Assembly (NCBI GenBank): GCA_049976445.1 | Contig: JBMFIF010000017.1 | Span: forward strand, 1-29,758 | Direction: 5' to 3' | DNA from: JAVZOV01 sp049976445 | GTDB taxonomy: Archaea > Thermoproteota > Thermoprotei > Gearchaeales > WAQG01 | Length of the DNA stretch: 29,758 nucleotides | Shown here: positions 23,145 through 29,758 of the stretch, piece by piece | How the letters are laid out: each line of letters begins with the position of its first letter | Position numbering within the stretch: the first letter of the stretch is position 1 | The notes under the pieces: generated by a model | Database searches by the model: none | Told to the model about the DNA's origin: nothing | The model's input: the letters and a program-made list of their open reading frames with translations, nothing else | Made by a program: the position numbers and the translations under genes

Positions 23145-24173
23145 ATGATGCAATTCATTCTCGACACAAAGAGTTTTCTTTATTTCATTATAGTATTTGG
23201 TATTCTTGCCGTATTACCTTTATTTTTCATGATATTTGATCTAGCTTTTGCTGCTAATACTCTATTCATAATTTTGTTGTATTCTATCATGGCTTTCGCA
23301 TGGAATCTCCTTGGCGGATATGGTGGTCAAATTAGTTTTGGACATGCAGTATTTTTTGGTGTTGGAGCATATGTAACTACGTCGTTGTTACTTTTTTATG
23401 AAATAACACCGTGGATAGGAATATTTGTTGGAGGCTTAGTTGCTGCACTTACGGGTTTAGGACTCAGTGTACCATTCTTTCGATTAAGAAGTCATTGGTT
23501 TTCACTCGCAACTTTAGCATCAGTAACAATATTCTTATTAGCGTTTCAAGAGCTCGCTCCTGGACAAGCTGCTGGTCTTCAAATACCTATAGTTCCCCCA
23601 GAAAAGCAATTATATTATATTCGTTTTCCTGAGGTTTATCCATATATATACATTGCGTTGATGATCCTTATACTTGAAATTATGATTTTGTATTATTTTG
23701 TTAAAAGCAGGATTGGATATTACCTTCAAGCAATAAGAGAGAATGAAGAGGCTGCCATGGCTATGGGAATAAATCCATTTAAATATAAGATGATCGCTAT
23801 GACTATAAGTACTTTCTTTATGGGAATTGCAGGTGGGATATATACTGTTAGATTTAGATTCGTTGATCCATATTCTGTTTTTGATTTAATTCTAATATCA
23901 ATATATCCAGTAATAATATCACTTCTTGGAGGAATGTATTATTTCTGGGGACCATTTATAGGATCGTTTGTTTTCTTACCTTTATTTGAATATGCTAGAT
24001 CCAATATTGTTTCAACATTTCCAAGATACTTTGGATTACATTATCTAATAGCTGGAATAATACTTTTAATTATTTCACTTTGGTTGCCTCAAGGAATCTT
24101 AGGATGGTTAGAGAAAAAGGGTTATATTAAGAAGGTAGTAAAGTTCAATATCAATACCCAAAAAGAAAAGTGA
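23145..24173 (+). CDS. ABC transporter permease, LivM-like
   Basis: This 342-aa permease has about eight to ten membrane segments. LivM hallmarks are AFAWNLLGGYGGQISFGHAVFFGVGAY in the first third, the cytoplasmic coupling loop RIGYYLQAIRENEEAAMAMGIN, and VDPYSVFDLILISIYPVIISLLGGMYYFWGP. AAGGTGA directly precedes the start, 8 nt after livH. It pairs with the LivH-like protein. Confidence 0.9.
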   Translation: MMQFILDTKSFLYFIIVFGILAVLPLFFMIFDLAFAANTLFIILLYSIMAFAWNLLGGYGGQISFGHAVFFGVGAYVTTSLLLFYEITPWIGIFVGGLVAALTGLGLSVPFFRLRSHWFSLATLASVTIFLLAFQELAPGQAAGLQIPIVPPEKQLYYIRFPEVYPYIYIALMILILEIMILYYFVKSRIGYYLQAIRENEEAAMAMGINPFKYKMIAMTISTFFMGIAGGIYTVRFRFVDPYSVFDLILISIYPVIISLLGGMYYFWGPFIGSFVFLPLFEYARSNIVSTFPRYFGLHYLIAGIILLIISLWLPQGILGWLEKKGYIKKVVKFNINTQKEK

Positions 24174-24179
24174 GGAACA

Positions 24180-24908
24180 ATGAGTCTAATATTATTAGTA
24201 GAAAATGTTACAAAAAAATTTGGAGGATTAACAGCTTTAGATAATGTGAGTTTTAAAGTCAATGAAAAAGAAATTGTTGGTTTAATAGGACCAAATGGAG
24301 CTGGAAAAACAACACTTTTTAATGTGATAACTGGTTTTTATAAACCAGAATATGGAAAAATAATATACAAGAATATGGATATTACTAAATTACACCCTTA
24401 TGAAATCAGTAAGCTAGGAATAGCTCGGACTTTTCAAATACCGAGACCATTATCGAATTTAACAGTACTTGAAAATGTATTAATTGGAGCATTTACAGGT
24501 TATAGAAATCAAAAAGATGCTGTTGAAAAAGCTTATGAAATTCTGCAATTTGTAGGTTTAGATAACAAGTATGATATAAAAGCAGGATTATTAAATGTAG
24601 TTGAGAAGAAAAAGCTCGAATTAGCTAGAGCTTTAGCATTAAATCCGAAGTTAATGTTATTAGATGAAATAGCTGCTGGATTAAATCCTTCAGAGCTAAA
24701 TGAAATGATAAAATTGATCAAAATGCTAAATAATGAAGGAAAGACTCTAATAGTCGTAGAGCATGTAATGAAATTTGTTACAGAGGTAGCAGAAAGACTT
24801 ATAGTTTTGCATTATGGAAAGAAAATTGCTGATGGATCAAAAGATGAAATATTAAAAGATATCAAGGTAATCGAGGCATATCTTGGTGCAGAAGAGATCG
24901 TTGGGTGA
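24180..24908 (+). CDS. ABC transporter ATPase, LivG-like
   Basis: This 242-aa ATPase has Walker A GPNGAGKTT (about residue 38), the LivG-specific GIARTFQIPRPLSNLTVLENV segment and Walker B LMLLDEIAAGLNPSE. The switch histidine lies in VVEHVMKFV. The signature loop is unusual: where LivG normally has a YGQQ-type sequence, this one reads LNVVEKKKLELARAL. The ATP site formed by this loop may be weak. It forms a heterodimer with the LivF-like ATPase. Confidence 0.9.
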   Translation: MSLILLVENVTKKFGGLTALDNVSFKVNEKEIVGLIGPNGAGKTTLFNVITGFYKPEYGKIIYKNMDITKLHPYEISKLGIARTFQIPRPLSNLTVLENVLIGAFTGYRNQKDAVEKAYEILQFVGLDNKYDIKAGLLNVVEKKKLELARALALNPKLMLLDEIAAGLNPSELNEMIKLIKMLNNEGKTLIVVEHVMKFVTEVAERLIVLHYGKKIADGSKDEILKDIKVIEAYLGAEEIVG

Positions 24909-24914
24909 GCAAGT

Positions 24915-25628
24915 ATGCAAAAAATGCTGGATGTAAAAAATTTAGAGTGTTCCTATGGTGAAACACAAATACTCTGGGGAATATCACTTGAAGTAAATAA
25001 GGGAGAAATCGTATGCTTACTAGGAAGTAATGGTGCAGGCAAAACGACAACTTTGAGAGCTATTTCTGGGATTATTCCATTAAAAAATGGAATCATAAAA
25101 TTTATGGACGAAGACATTACTCATCTTGAATCGTATAAAAGAGTTGAAAGAGGTATAGTACATATACCTGAGGGACGAGGATTATTCTCAAACTTAACAG
25201 TCTTTGAGAATCTTAAAGCAGCAGCTTATATAAAAAGTGCAAGAGAACATTTCAAAGATTCTTTAGAGATTGTGTATAATCTATTTCCAGTTTTAAAAGA
25301 GCGACAAAAACAATTAGCAAAAACATTAAGTGGTGGAGAACAACAAATGCTTGCAATAGCTAGAGGATTAATATTAAGACCTAAGTTATTAATGTTAGAT
25401 GAGCCAAGTTTAGGATTAGCACCAAAAATTGTTGTAAGTATTCTTAAACTTATTAAGCAACTTAAAGATCAAGGGTACACAATTCTCTTAGTAGAACAAA
25501 ATGTTAGACAAGCATTGCAAATTGGTGATAGAGCCTATATAATTGAAACTGGACGTATATCTAAATCCGGAACGACAAAAGAACTTTTAGAAGATTCGGA
25601 TGTGAAAAAAGCTTATTTAGGATTATAA
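24915..25628 (+). CDS. ABC transporter ATPase, LivF-like
   Basis: This 237-aa ATPase has Walker A GSNGAGKTT, the LivF segment GIVHIPEGRGLFSNLTVFENL, a canonical signature LSGGEQQMLAIARGL, Walker B LLMLDEPSLGLAP and the switch-region LLVEQNV. It starts 6 nt after livG with GGGTGAG. It is the last transporter gene and the enzyme gene below follows at 18 nt. Confidence 0.92.
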   Translation: MQKMLDVKNLECSYGETQILWGISLEVNKGEIVCLLGSNGAGKTTTLRAISGIIPLKNGIIKFMDEDITHLESYKRVERGIVHIPEGRGLFSNLTVFENLKAAAYIKSAREHFKDSLEIVYNLFPVLKERQKQLAKTLSGGEQQMLAIARGLILRPKLLMLDEPSLGLAPKIVVSILKLIKQLKDQGYTILLVEQNVRQALQIGDRAYIIETGRISKSGTTKELLEDSDVKKAYLGL

Positions 25629-25646
25629 CAATAATTATATAATGAG

Positions 25647-26351
25647 GTGATCTATCTGTTTAGATTAGGACTCATAATTCCATCCTCAAACACTACAATG
25701 GAACCAGAATTTTATAGAATATTACCTGATGATTTTACGATTCATATAGCTCGTTTAAAGCTAAGAAATGTAACTATCAATGATCTAGCTAAAATGGAAG
25801 AAAATGTTGAGGAAGAAGCAGTTAAACTTGCTGATGCGGATGTTAATGTGATAGGGTTTGGTTGTACTAGTGGAAGTCTGTTTAAAGGATTAGGACATGA
25901 TAGAATGATCGAAGAGAGAATCGAAAGAGTTTCTGGAAAACCGGCCATAGCAACATCGGGAGCAGTTGTAAATGCATTAAAAGCATTAAAAATAAAAAAG
26001 GTAGCAGTAGCAACACCATATATAATGGAAATTAATGAATTAGAGAGAAAATTCTTAGAAGCTAATGGTTTTGAAATAGTAGATTTAAAAGGATTAGGAT
26101 TATCAGATAATATAATGATTGGAAAAATAAATGAACAAACTACAATAAAACTTGTGACAAGTTTAAAGTATGAAGATGCAGATGGAATATTCATAAGCTG
26201 TACAAATTTTCCAACAATTAAAATTATTCAGAAACTTGAAAACATGCTTAAAAAACCCGTTATTTCAAGTAACACTGCGACTCTATGGGCAATGCTTAAA
26301 AAACTTAATATATCAATAAAAATTAAGGGTTATGGAAAACTTTTAGATTGA
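25647..26351 (+). CDS. Maleate cis-trans isomerase / arylmalonate decarboxylase / Asp-Glu racemase family enzyme
   Basis: This protein (231-234 aa) begins LGLIIPSSNTTMEPEFY, the family's substrate-carboxylate-binding start. It carries the two catalytic cysteines in FGCTSGS (about residue 74) and SCTNFP (about 190). Relatives isomerise maleate, decarboxylate malonates or racemise amino acids and hydantoins. It ends the transporter operon, so its substrate is probably the imported compound or a product of the divergent HyuAB. GTG 25647 is the conventional start. GAGGTGAT at 25644-25651 instead points, with the usual 4-nt spacing, to CTG 25656, which would give the family-like N-terminus (M)FRLGLIIPSS. 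Confidence 0.82.
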   Translation: MIYLFRLGLIIPSSNTTMEPEFYRILPDDFTIHIARLKLRNVTINDLAKMEENVEEEAVKLADADVNVIGFGCTSGSLFKGLGHDRMIEERIERVSGKPAIATSGAVVNALKALKIKKVAVATPYIMEINELERKFLEANGFEIVDLKGLGLSDNIMIGKINEQTTIKLVTSLKYEDADGIFISCTNFPTIKIIQKLENMLKKPVISSNTATLWAMLKKLNISIKIKGYGKLLD

Positions 26352-26378
26352 TCTATAACACTTTTACGTAACTATTCG

Positions 26379-26543
26379 TTATTTTTGATTGCTTCTAATC
26401 CCCTTAACGATATAAGCTGAGGCTGTATGCTTATCAAATCTCTTCTCCTTCACACTCTTTGGAATGTATATTGCGTACCTCTTCTCACCGTACTTCTCAC
26501 TACCAGCAGAAGATATAACACCTCTGAAAACTATCTGCCCCAT
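26379..26543 (-). CDS. Small AbrB/SpoVT-like crenarchaeal protein (54 aa)
   Basis: The longer open frame to 26690 is not real: protein-like sequence starts at ATG 26543 (MGQIVFRGVISSAG) and continues KRYAIYIPKSVKEK. This is the swapped-hairpin pattern of tiny archaeal AbrB-like proteins, thought to bind DNA or to be antitoxin-like. The C-terminal half (AYIVKGIRSNQK) is less typical and may be degraded. TTTATAAATTT is centred about 20 nt before ATG 26543, and there is no ribosome-binding site, so the mRNA is probably leaderless. No toxin partner is seen. Confidence 0.5.
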   Translation of the reverse strand: MGQIVFRGVISSAGSEKYGEKRYAIYIPKSVKEKRFDKHTASAYIVKGIRSNQK

Positions 26544-26554
26544 GTAAGTAGCAT

Positions 26555-26569
26555 AAAAATTTATAAACT
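26555..26569 (-). promoter_or_regulatory. TATA box of the small AbrB-like gene
   Basis: Minus strand AGTTTATAAATTTTT directly upstream of ATG 26543. Confidence 0.45.
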
Positions 26570-26589
26570 TTTCCATTAATATTTTATTA

Positions 26590-26727
26590 GAGAAGTGCCA
26601 CAATGAAGTCGATGAGCAGTCGCGAGGTGGAGGAAGGCACCCAATGAAACTCCCCATGTCCTCGAAGGGAGGTAGTCCCGTAGACGGCATGAGGAGGAAA
26701 GAAGGAGCGATGAGGCCGAGTGATTAA
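26590..26727 (+). pseudogene. Possible C-terminal relic of an IS200/IS605-type TnpB gene and its 3' RNA region
   Basis: One frame stays open from about 26590 to TAA 26725. It includes HNEVDEQSRGGGRHPMKLPM and, after a short gap, GGSPV and EGAMRPSD. The pattern RG…(D/H)P…GG… parallels the tail of the TnpB piece at the window end and resembles C-termini of crenarchaeal TnpB proteins. No nuclease residues remain. The DNA is GC-richer than its flanks and can fold (CTCCCC/GGGAGG, GGGA/TCCC), as expected of the RNA made from tnpB 3' ends. Seen: the frame and composition. The identity is inference. Confidence 0.35.
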
Positions 26728-26925
26728 AGTCATTAAAAGTGACTATTAGTCACGATGAAGGCCGAACTCTTTATGCTGTGAGTAATCTAAACCATATAGG
26801 TATAGACTAATCCTCTGGGCGACTGTTTCTCTGGAGGCAAAAGAGAGCATTGCAATGATGTTGATGAGCATTTATGTGATGAATGTGAACAACTATGAAA
26901 AATGGAATGACCATTAATGTAGAGA
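26728..26925. other. Non-coding stretch with hairpins and an imperfect direct repeat
   Basis: GTGACTATTAGTCAC (26739-26753) is a 6-bp-arm hairpin. It is flanked by CGATGAGGCCGA (26708-26719) and CGATGAAGGCCGA (26753-26765). Further on come several TGATGA/GATGAG boxes (26858-26885). Nothing coding was recognised. It is probably part of a mobile-element end or its RNA. The TGATGA boxes lack partner CTGA boxes, so a C/D guide RNA is not supported. Confidence 0.35.
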
Positions 26926-27699
26926 TCATTGAATATGATCTTTATAGTGTGTTTTTATTATTTTTACTATTTTTGGAAGGATTTCATCAGTTGGGGCTCT
27001 CAATATGTGATATGCTAAGTCATCTATGGGTGTTTCAAGTATATTTATTACTATGAGTTTTGAGCCTCTTTCGAACGCTTTTATTGGTAGGCTGGCAGCA
27101 GGTTCGACGGCTAGCGATGTACCTATTACTAGCATGGTATCAGCATTTAATGATAATTGAAGAGCTTTCATGTAGGCGTCTTTAGGTATGGATTCATCAA
27201 ATAAGACTGCAGTTGGTTTTAATATCGAACCACAATTCTCGCATGCTGGTATAATTCCTTTCTTAATCTTTGATATAAAAGGTTTTGCATTATATTCAGC
27301 CTTACATATTGGGCATTTTAGTTTACTAATATTGCCATGAAGTTCTACTACATTAGAGCTACCAGCTTTTTGATGTAATTCATCAATATTCTGAGTAATT
27401 ATGCCTTTAAGTAAACCTAAACGTTCAAGTTCCGTAAGAGCTTTATGTGATGGAGTAGGTTTTGCTTTAAGAAATGATTCCATTAAATCTTTAACCATAT
27501 TCCACCATTCATAAGGTTTCTCAAGAAAGTAGCTTAGTGTGAACTTATTAGGATCTAAACGTAACCATAAACCATCAGGTCCTCTAAAAGTAGGTATGCC
27601 AGCACCAACTGAAATGCCAGACCCTGTTAATGCAACTAAATATTTGGAATATGCTAACGTTTTACTGACTTCCTTTATTAACTCAAGCGGTGCAGTCAT
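26926..27699 (-). CDS. Sir2-family NAD-dependent protein deacylase
   Basis: This 257-aa sirtuin has the NAD-binding GSGISVGAGIPTFRGPDGLW (residue 27 on), TQNIDELHQKAG with the catalytic-site Asn-Asp pair, VVELHG with the catalytic His, and a zinc site CPIC…CENC. LVIGTSLAVEPAASLP follows. The canonical GAGIS reads GSGIS here. In Sulfolobus, Sir2 deacetylates the chromatin protein Alba. A GNAT gene lies directly upstream on the same strand (57 nt), giving a possible acetylation/deacetylation pair. The gene also has its own TATA box at 27723-27739. Confidence 0.93.
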   Translation of the reverse strand: MTAPLELIKEVSKTLAYSKYLVALTGSGISVGAGIPTFRGPDGLWLRLDPNKFTLSYFLEKPYEWWNMVKDLMESFLKAKPTPSHKALTELERLGLLKGIITQNIDELHQKAGSSNVVELHGNISKLKCPICKAEYNAKPFISKIKKGIIPACENCGSILKPTAVLFDESIPKDAYMKALQLSLNADTMLVIGTSLAVEPAASLPIKAFERGSKLIVINILETPIDDLAYHILRAPTDEILPKIVKIIKTHYKDHIQ

Positions 27700-27722
27700 T
27701 AATCATTTTTATCTGTTTCAAG

Positions 27723-27739
27723 TATTTAAATATTTAACA
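27723..27739 (-). promoter_or_regulatory. TATA box of the Sir2 gene
   Basis: Minus strand GTTAAATATTTAAATAC, centred about 32 nt before ATG 27699. Confidence 0.5.
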
Positions 27740-27755
27740 TTAGGGAAGAGAAAAG

Positions 27756-28256
27756 TTATGTATTCTCTTTTTCTGTGAGTGCAGGGCCTTTAACTTTTAC
27801 CATATCACCGTAACTAGCTACAGGTTTTGCATTAAATTTTCTCAATAAGTTGAGCACTGGAATATTCTCTCTGAGCACATATGCATAAAGCCATTTTACA
27901 CCTCTTTTCTGTGTTTCGTCAATGAGTAGATTTATCAGTTTTTTACCTAGGCCTTTATTTCGCCAATTTTGATGGACAACAACGCCTACCTCTGCTTCTT
28001 CGTTAGAAATGTGCGCATCAGCAATGCCAACAATATTACTGTGCTCATCATGAGCAAGCAGACATACTGAGTTCTTATCACATACAATCTTTTGTGCAAA
28101 CTCATCAAAAAATCTTACAAAATGTCCAAATCGCATATATACGCTCTCAGGATCAAGCTGGTTTAAGAATTCGATAATTTTTTTAATATCTGAAGTAGAA
28201 ACAGCACGAATAAAAACTTTTGAACCATCTTTTAATATAATTTCATATTTATTCAT
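27756..28256 (-). CDS. GNAT acetyltransferase, Pat-like
   Basis: This 166-aa protein opens with a Pat-type N-terminus (DGSKVFIRAVSTSDIKKIIEFLNQL…SVYMRFG). It has the acetyl-CoA-binding motif A strand-loop-helix: AEVGVVVHQNWRNKGLGKKLI, with the (R/Q)xxGxG/A signature. The later YAYVLRENIPVLNLLRKF matches the C-terminal part. The small archaeal Pat of Sulfolobus, which acetylates Alba, has this length and 'SLYLRF' type segment. Adjacent Sir2 supports a protein-acetylation role. A metabolite acetyltransferase cannot be excluded. Confidence 0.82.
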   Translation of the reverse strand: MNKYEIILKDGSKVFIRAVSTSDIKKIIEFLNQLDPESVYMRFGHFVRFFDEFAQKIVCDKNSVCLLAHDEHSNIVGIADAHISNEEAEVGVVVHQNWRNKGLGKKLINLLIDETQKRGVKWLYAYVLRENIPVLNLLRKFNAKPVASYGDMVKVKGPALTEKENT

Positions 28257-28333
28257 CAGTTAACCGTATGTATTATGTTATTTTTTATTCTTAAACTTAG
28301 TGTTTTTGATTATAGTACGAAGAAATTAAGAAA

Positions 28334-29254
28334 TTATTTTGTCTCAGATTTCTGTGAAATACGATCAAGATAATTATATACTCCCATAACTGTTATTGTT
28401 ATTGAACCTATGGCATAAATTGGTATTTCAGTATTAATTTCTTTACTAACCTTAGTTGTTAAGAAAGATACTGCATCATTCTGTGTTAATCCTTGCGAAC
28501 GCATTTCGCTGATTAATCTTAGCCATTCACTCATCGTATCCTTATTTTTCTTAAATATATGTTCATCATTTATAATAGCACCAAAATGCGGTATTAATAC
28601 AGATTTCGGTTTAAAAGATTCAAGCACATCAATACTCTTTAAAGCCATGTTAAAGTCAAAACTTGGAGGAGGCATTGTGGGTATTAAGACTGGAAAATGA
28701 GGATATATAATACCTAATGCATCACCTGAAAATAGAATTTTTCTTGTTTCATCAATTACAGATATATGATGTGGTGCATGGCCGGGCGTATAAATTAATC
28801 GCAACTCGACATTGTTTCCTAAATTTAAAAATAATTCATCTTTTACAGCCTCTACACGATCCTGTTCAACAGGTTCTGGAGCTCCATAAATTTTCATTAA
28901 TTCTTCACCATATACTGAGGTGGCGCTTTGTATTAATTTTGAAGGGTCTATTATATGTCTTATTGCACGCTCATGAGCTATAATTTTAGCATTTTTCATG
29001 TATTTTGCAAGCACTCCAACAGCTCCAGCATGATCTAAATGAACATGAGTGGGTATTATATAATTAATATCTTTAAGGTCTATATTAAGTATTTGCAGGC
29101 CCTTTATAACATTAATATAAGATGATGCATAACCAACATCAATTAGTGCAACTTTGGATCCTTTCACTAAATAAGATGCAACAGTTTTATCAAAATTTGC
29201 TCCAAGAGTATCTATCAAATAAACATTCTCAGCTACTTTAAACACCAATGACAT
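28334..29254 (-). CDS. Metallo-beta-lactamase-fold hydrolase
   Basis: This 306-aa hydrolase has the metal-binding THVHLDHAG (HxHxDH, residue 69 on), TPGHAPHH (about 150), FSGDALG (about 175) and IPHFG (about 229): a full set for two metal ions. A C-terminal helical extension (after about 240) with SEWLRLISEMRSQGL is as in the thioesterase/lactamase-like 'MBL fold' group of archaea. Likely it hydrolyses a thioester, lactone or phosphoester; the substrate is unknown. AGGATAAT precedes ATG 29254, with a TATA box at 29280-29294. Confidence 0.88.
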   Translation of the reverse strand: MSLVFKVAENVYLIDTLGANFDKTVASYLVKGSKVALIDVGYASSYINVIKGLQILNIDLKDINYIIPTHVHLDHAGAVGVLAKYMKNAKIIAHERAIRHIIDPSKLIQSATSVYGEELMKIYGAPEPVEQDRVEAVKDELFLNLGNNVELRLIYTPGHAPHHISVIDETRKILFSGDALGIIYPHFPVLIPTMPPPSFDFNMALKSIDVLESFKPKSVLIPHFGAIINDEHIFKKNKDTMSEWLRLISEMRSQGLTQNDAVSFLTTKVSKEINTEIPIYAIGSITITVMGVYNYLDRISQKSETK

Positions 29255-29279
29255 TATTATCCTAATATAAGTAATAAAG

Positions 29280-29294
29280 CAAAATTATAAAGTT
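29280..29294 (-). promoter_or_regulatory. TATA box of the MBL-fold hydrolase gene
   Basis: Minus strand AACTTTATAATTTTG, centred about 33 nt before ATG 29254. It lies only about 12 nt from the right end of the TnpB element. Confidence 0.5.
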
Positions 29295-29400
29295 TTCACT
29301 TGTTTTTGAATCCTTAAAATTCAAAGTGTTCATATGACCCCTCCCCGCCTTGAAAGATGGAGTTTCCACCGCTGGGGTCTCGGGCGTTACCCCTCAACAG
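29295..29400 (-). ncRNA. Likely 3' region of the TnpB guide RNA (omega/reRNA) and element right end
   Basis: By family knowledge, TnpB guide RNAs are made from the 3' end of tnpB and run through the element's right end. Here this region is GC-rich and foldable (CCCCGC/GGGG runs at 29338-29375). It ends in a 6-bp-arm hairpin (TTGAAT/ATTCAA, 29306-29324) that spans the tnpB stop, like the subterminal hairpins of IS200/IS605. The exact ends are not determined. Confidence 0.4.
29306..29324. repeat. Subterminal hairpin at the right end of the TnpB element
   Basis: TTGAAT (29306-29311) and ATTCAA (29319-29324) are inverted around a 7-nt loop. It covers the tnpB stop codon TAA (29316-29314). Confidence 0.5.
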
Positions 29401-29758
29401 GGTTATGGGTCTTAATCCATTGTGCGTTACAATATAGCTCAATATCCTCCTCACCTCCACCCTATATCCCACCCTCCTAGCTATATTATTTGATGCGTTT
29501 AGATCCGAGTTCATCCCCCTACCCGTCTTCTCACACACATAGAGCCCCCTATACACCCTACCCTTACCGTGGATATTACCGCACACCGAACACTCCAAGC
29601 TTGTGTAAGGCTCTGGCACTAAGTACAATTCTATCCCATACTCTCCTAGTGTTTCACCAAGCCATCTCGTTATCCTCCTAAACCACCATATATTGGTGTT
29701 ATACTCGTTACCGTTACCTTGCGTTATATACATGGGATACCCCATGTAAACCTCCGAT
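29314..29758 (-). CDS. tnpB: C-terminal part of an IS200/IS605-family TnpB (RNA-guided nuclease relative), cut by the window end
   Basis: About 147 residues are visible, continuing beyond the window edge (the frame is open to the last base; ATG 29745 is internal). Key features are a helix with NIWWFRRITRWLGETLGEYGIEL, then VPEPYTSLECSVCGN, VYRGLYVC and NSDLNASNNIARR. The first zinc knuckle CxxC and the RuvC-III aspartate (SDLNAS) are present. The second knuckle has one Cys (VCEKTGRG) instead of CxxC, as in several crenarchaeal relatives. The tail LLRGNARDPSGG…GGEG is typical. Base composition is clearly more GC-rich than the host genes, which suggests a recent insertion. Whether the upstream two thirds and a tnpA gene exist cannot be seen. 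Confidence 0.85.
   Translation of the reverse strand, partial: SEVYMGYPMYITQGNGNEYNTNIWWFRRITRWLGETLGEYGIELYLVPEPYTSLECSVCGNIHGKGRVYRGLYVCEKTGRGMNSDLNASNNIARRVGYRVEVRRILSYIVTHNGLRPITLLRGNARDPSGGNSIFQGGEGSYEHFEF

Noticed and set aside
26544..26690. N-terminal extension of the small minus-strand frame (26379-26690)
   Set aside because: The extension crosses a TATA box and the GC-rich relic; protein-like sequence begins at ATG 26543.
26708..26768. Hammerhead-like boxes (GATGAGGCC … GGCCGAAC)
   Set aside because: The core needs CUGAUGA; here it reads GCGATGA, and no matching cleavage-site strand or third stem could be found.
26858..26910. C/D-box guide RNA suggested by repeated TGATGA/GATGAG
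   Set aside because: No CTGA D or D' boxes lie at the required 10-12 nt spacing.

Overview
The window comes from an AT-rich archaeon, most likely a thermophilic, Thermoproteota-type (crenarchaeal) lineage. It carries an archaeal DnaG-type Toprim protein, the ribosome-rescue factor Pelota, a KaiC-like ATPase paired with a wHTH protein, a Sir2 deacetylase next to a Pat-like acetyltransferase, and TnpB-type insertion-sequence pieces. Many genes have a TATA box 25-30 nt upstream of a very short leader or of the start codon itself. Others have an anti-16S ribosome-binding site of the form (A)GGTGAT 3-6 nt before the start. I used these two signals to choose starts, and several genes begin later than their longest open frame. 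The lineage call is inference. No rRNA, tRNA or CRISPR array was seen.

Layout. 1-4048: a tight four-gene operon for oxidation of a 2-hydroxy acid such as D-lactate or glycolate: a GlcD-type flavoprotein, a small two-cluster ferredoxin, a CCG-domain protein and a LutB-like protein. 4049-5348: a decayed accessory stretch with a frameshifted crenarchaeal DUF3782-like gene and a GC-rich hairpin. 5349-7232: a HAD phosphatase convergent with a KaiC/wHTH operon.

7354-10972 (minus strand) is the most interesting part. It looks like a radical-SAM RiPP (modified peptide) cluster. A promoter and ribosome-binding site drive a 36-residue peptide with a leader-like W-E-P-P-I motif, then a PqqD-like recognition protein, two different radical SAM enzymes and an MFS exporter. 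The second radical SAM enzyme is cut by one in-frame TAG.

11153-15344: a Thr-rich bitopic membrane protein, a YbjQ-family protein with a palindromic candidate operator, an SDR oxidoreductase, Pelota and DnaG. About 15426-15532 is a GC-rich, three-helix structured element, probably an unassigned non-coding RNA. 15710-17278 is a B12-type radical SAM protein.

17275-26351 is a catabolic and uptake island: HyuB and HyuA on the minus strand, and divergently a complete branched-chain-amino-acid-type ABC transporter (livK-H-M-G-F) followed by a maleate-isomerase/Asp-Glu-racemase-family enzyme. Together they suggest import and breakdown of a hydantoin-, oxoproline- or dicarboxylate-like compound.

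26379-29758: a small AbrB-like protein, a possible TnpB-tail relic with repeats and hairpins, the Sir2/acetyltransferase pair, a metallo-beta-lactamase-fold hydrolase, and the C-terminal part of a TnpB gene running off the window end with its right-end hairpin.
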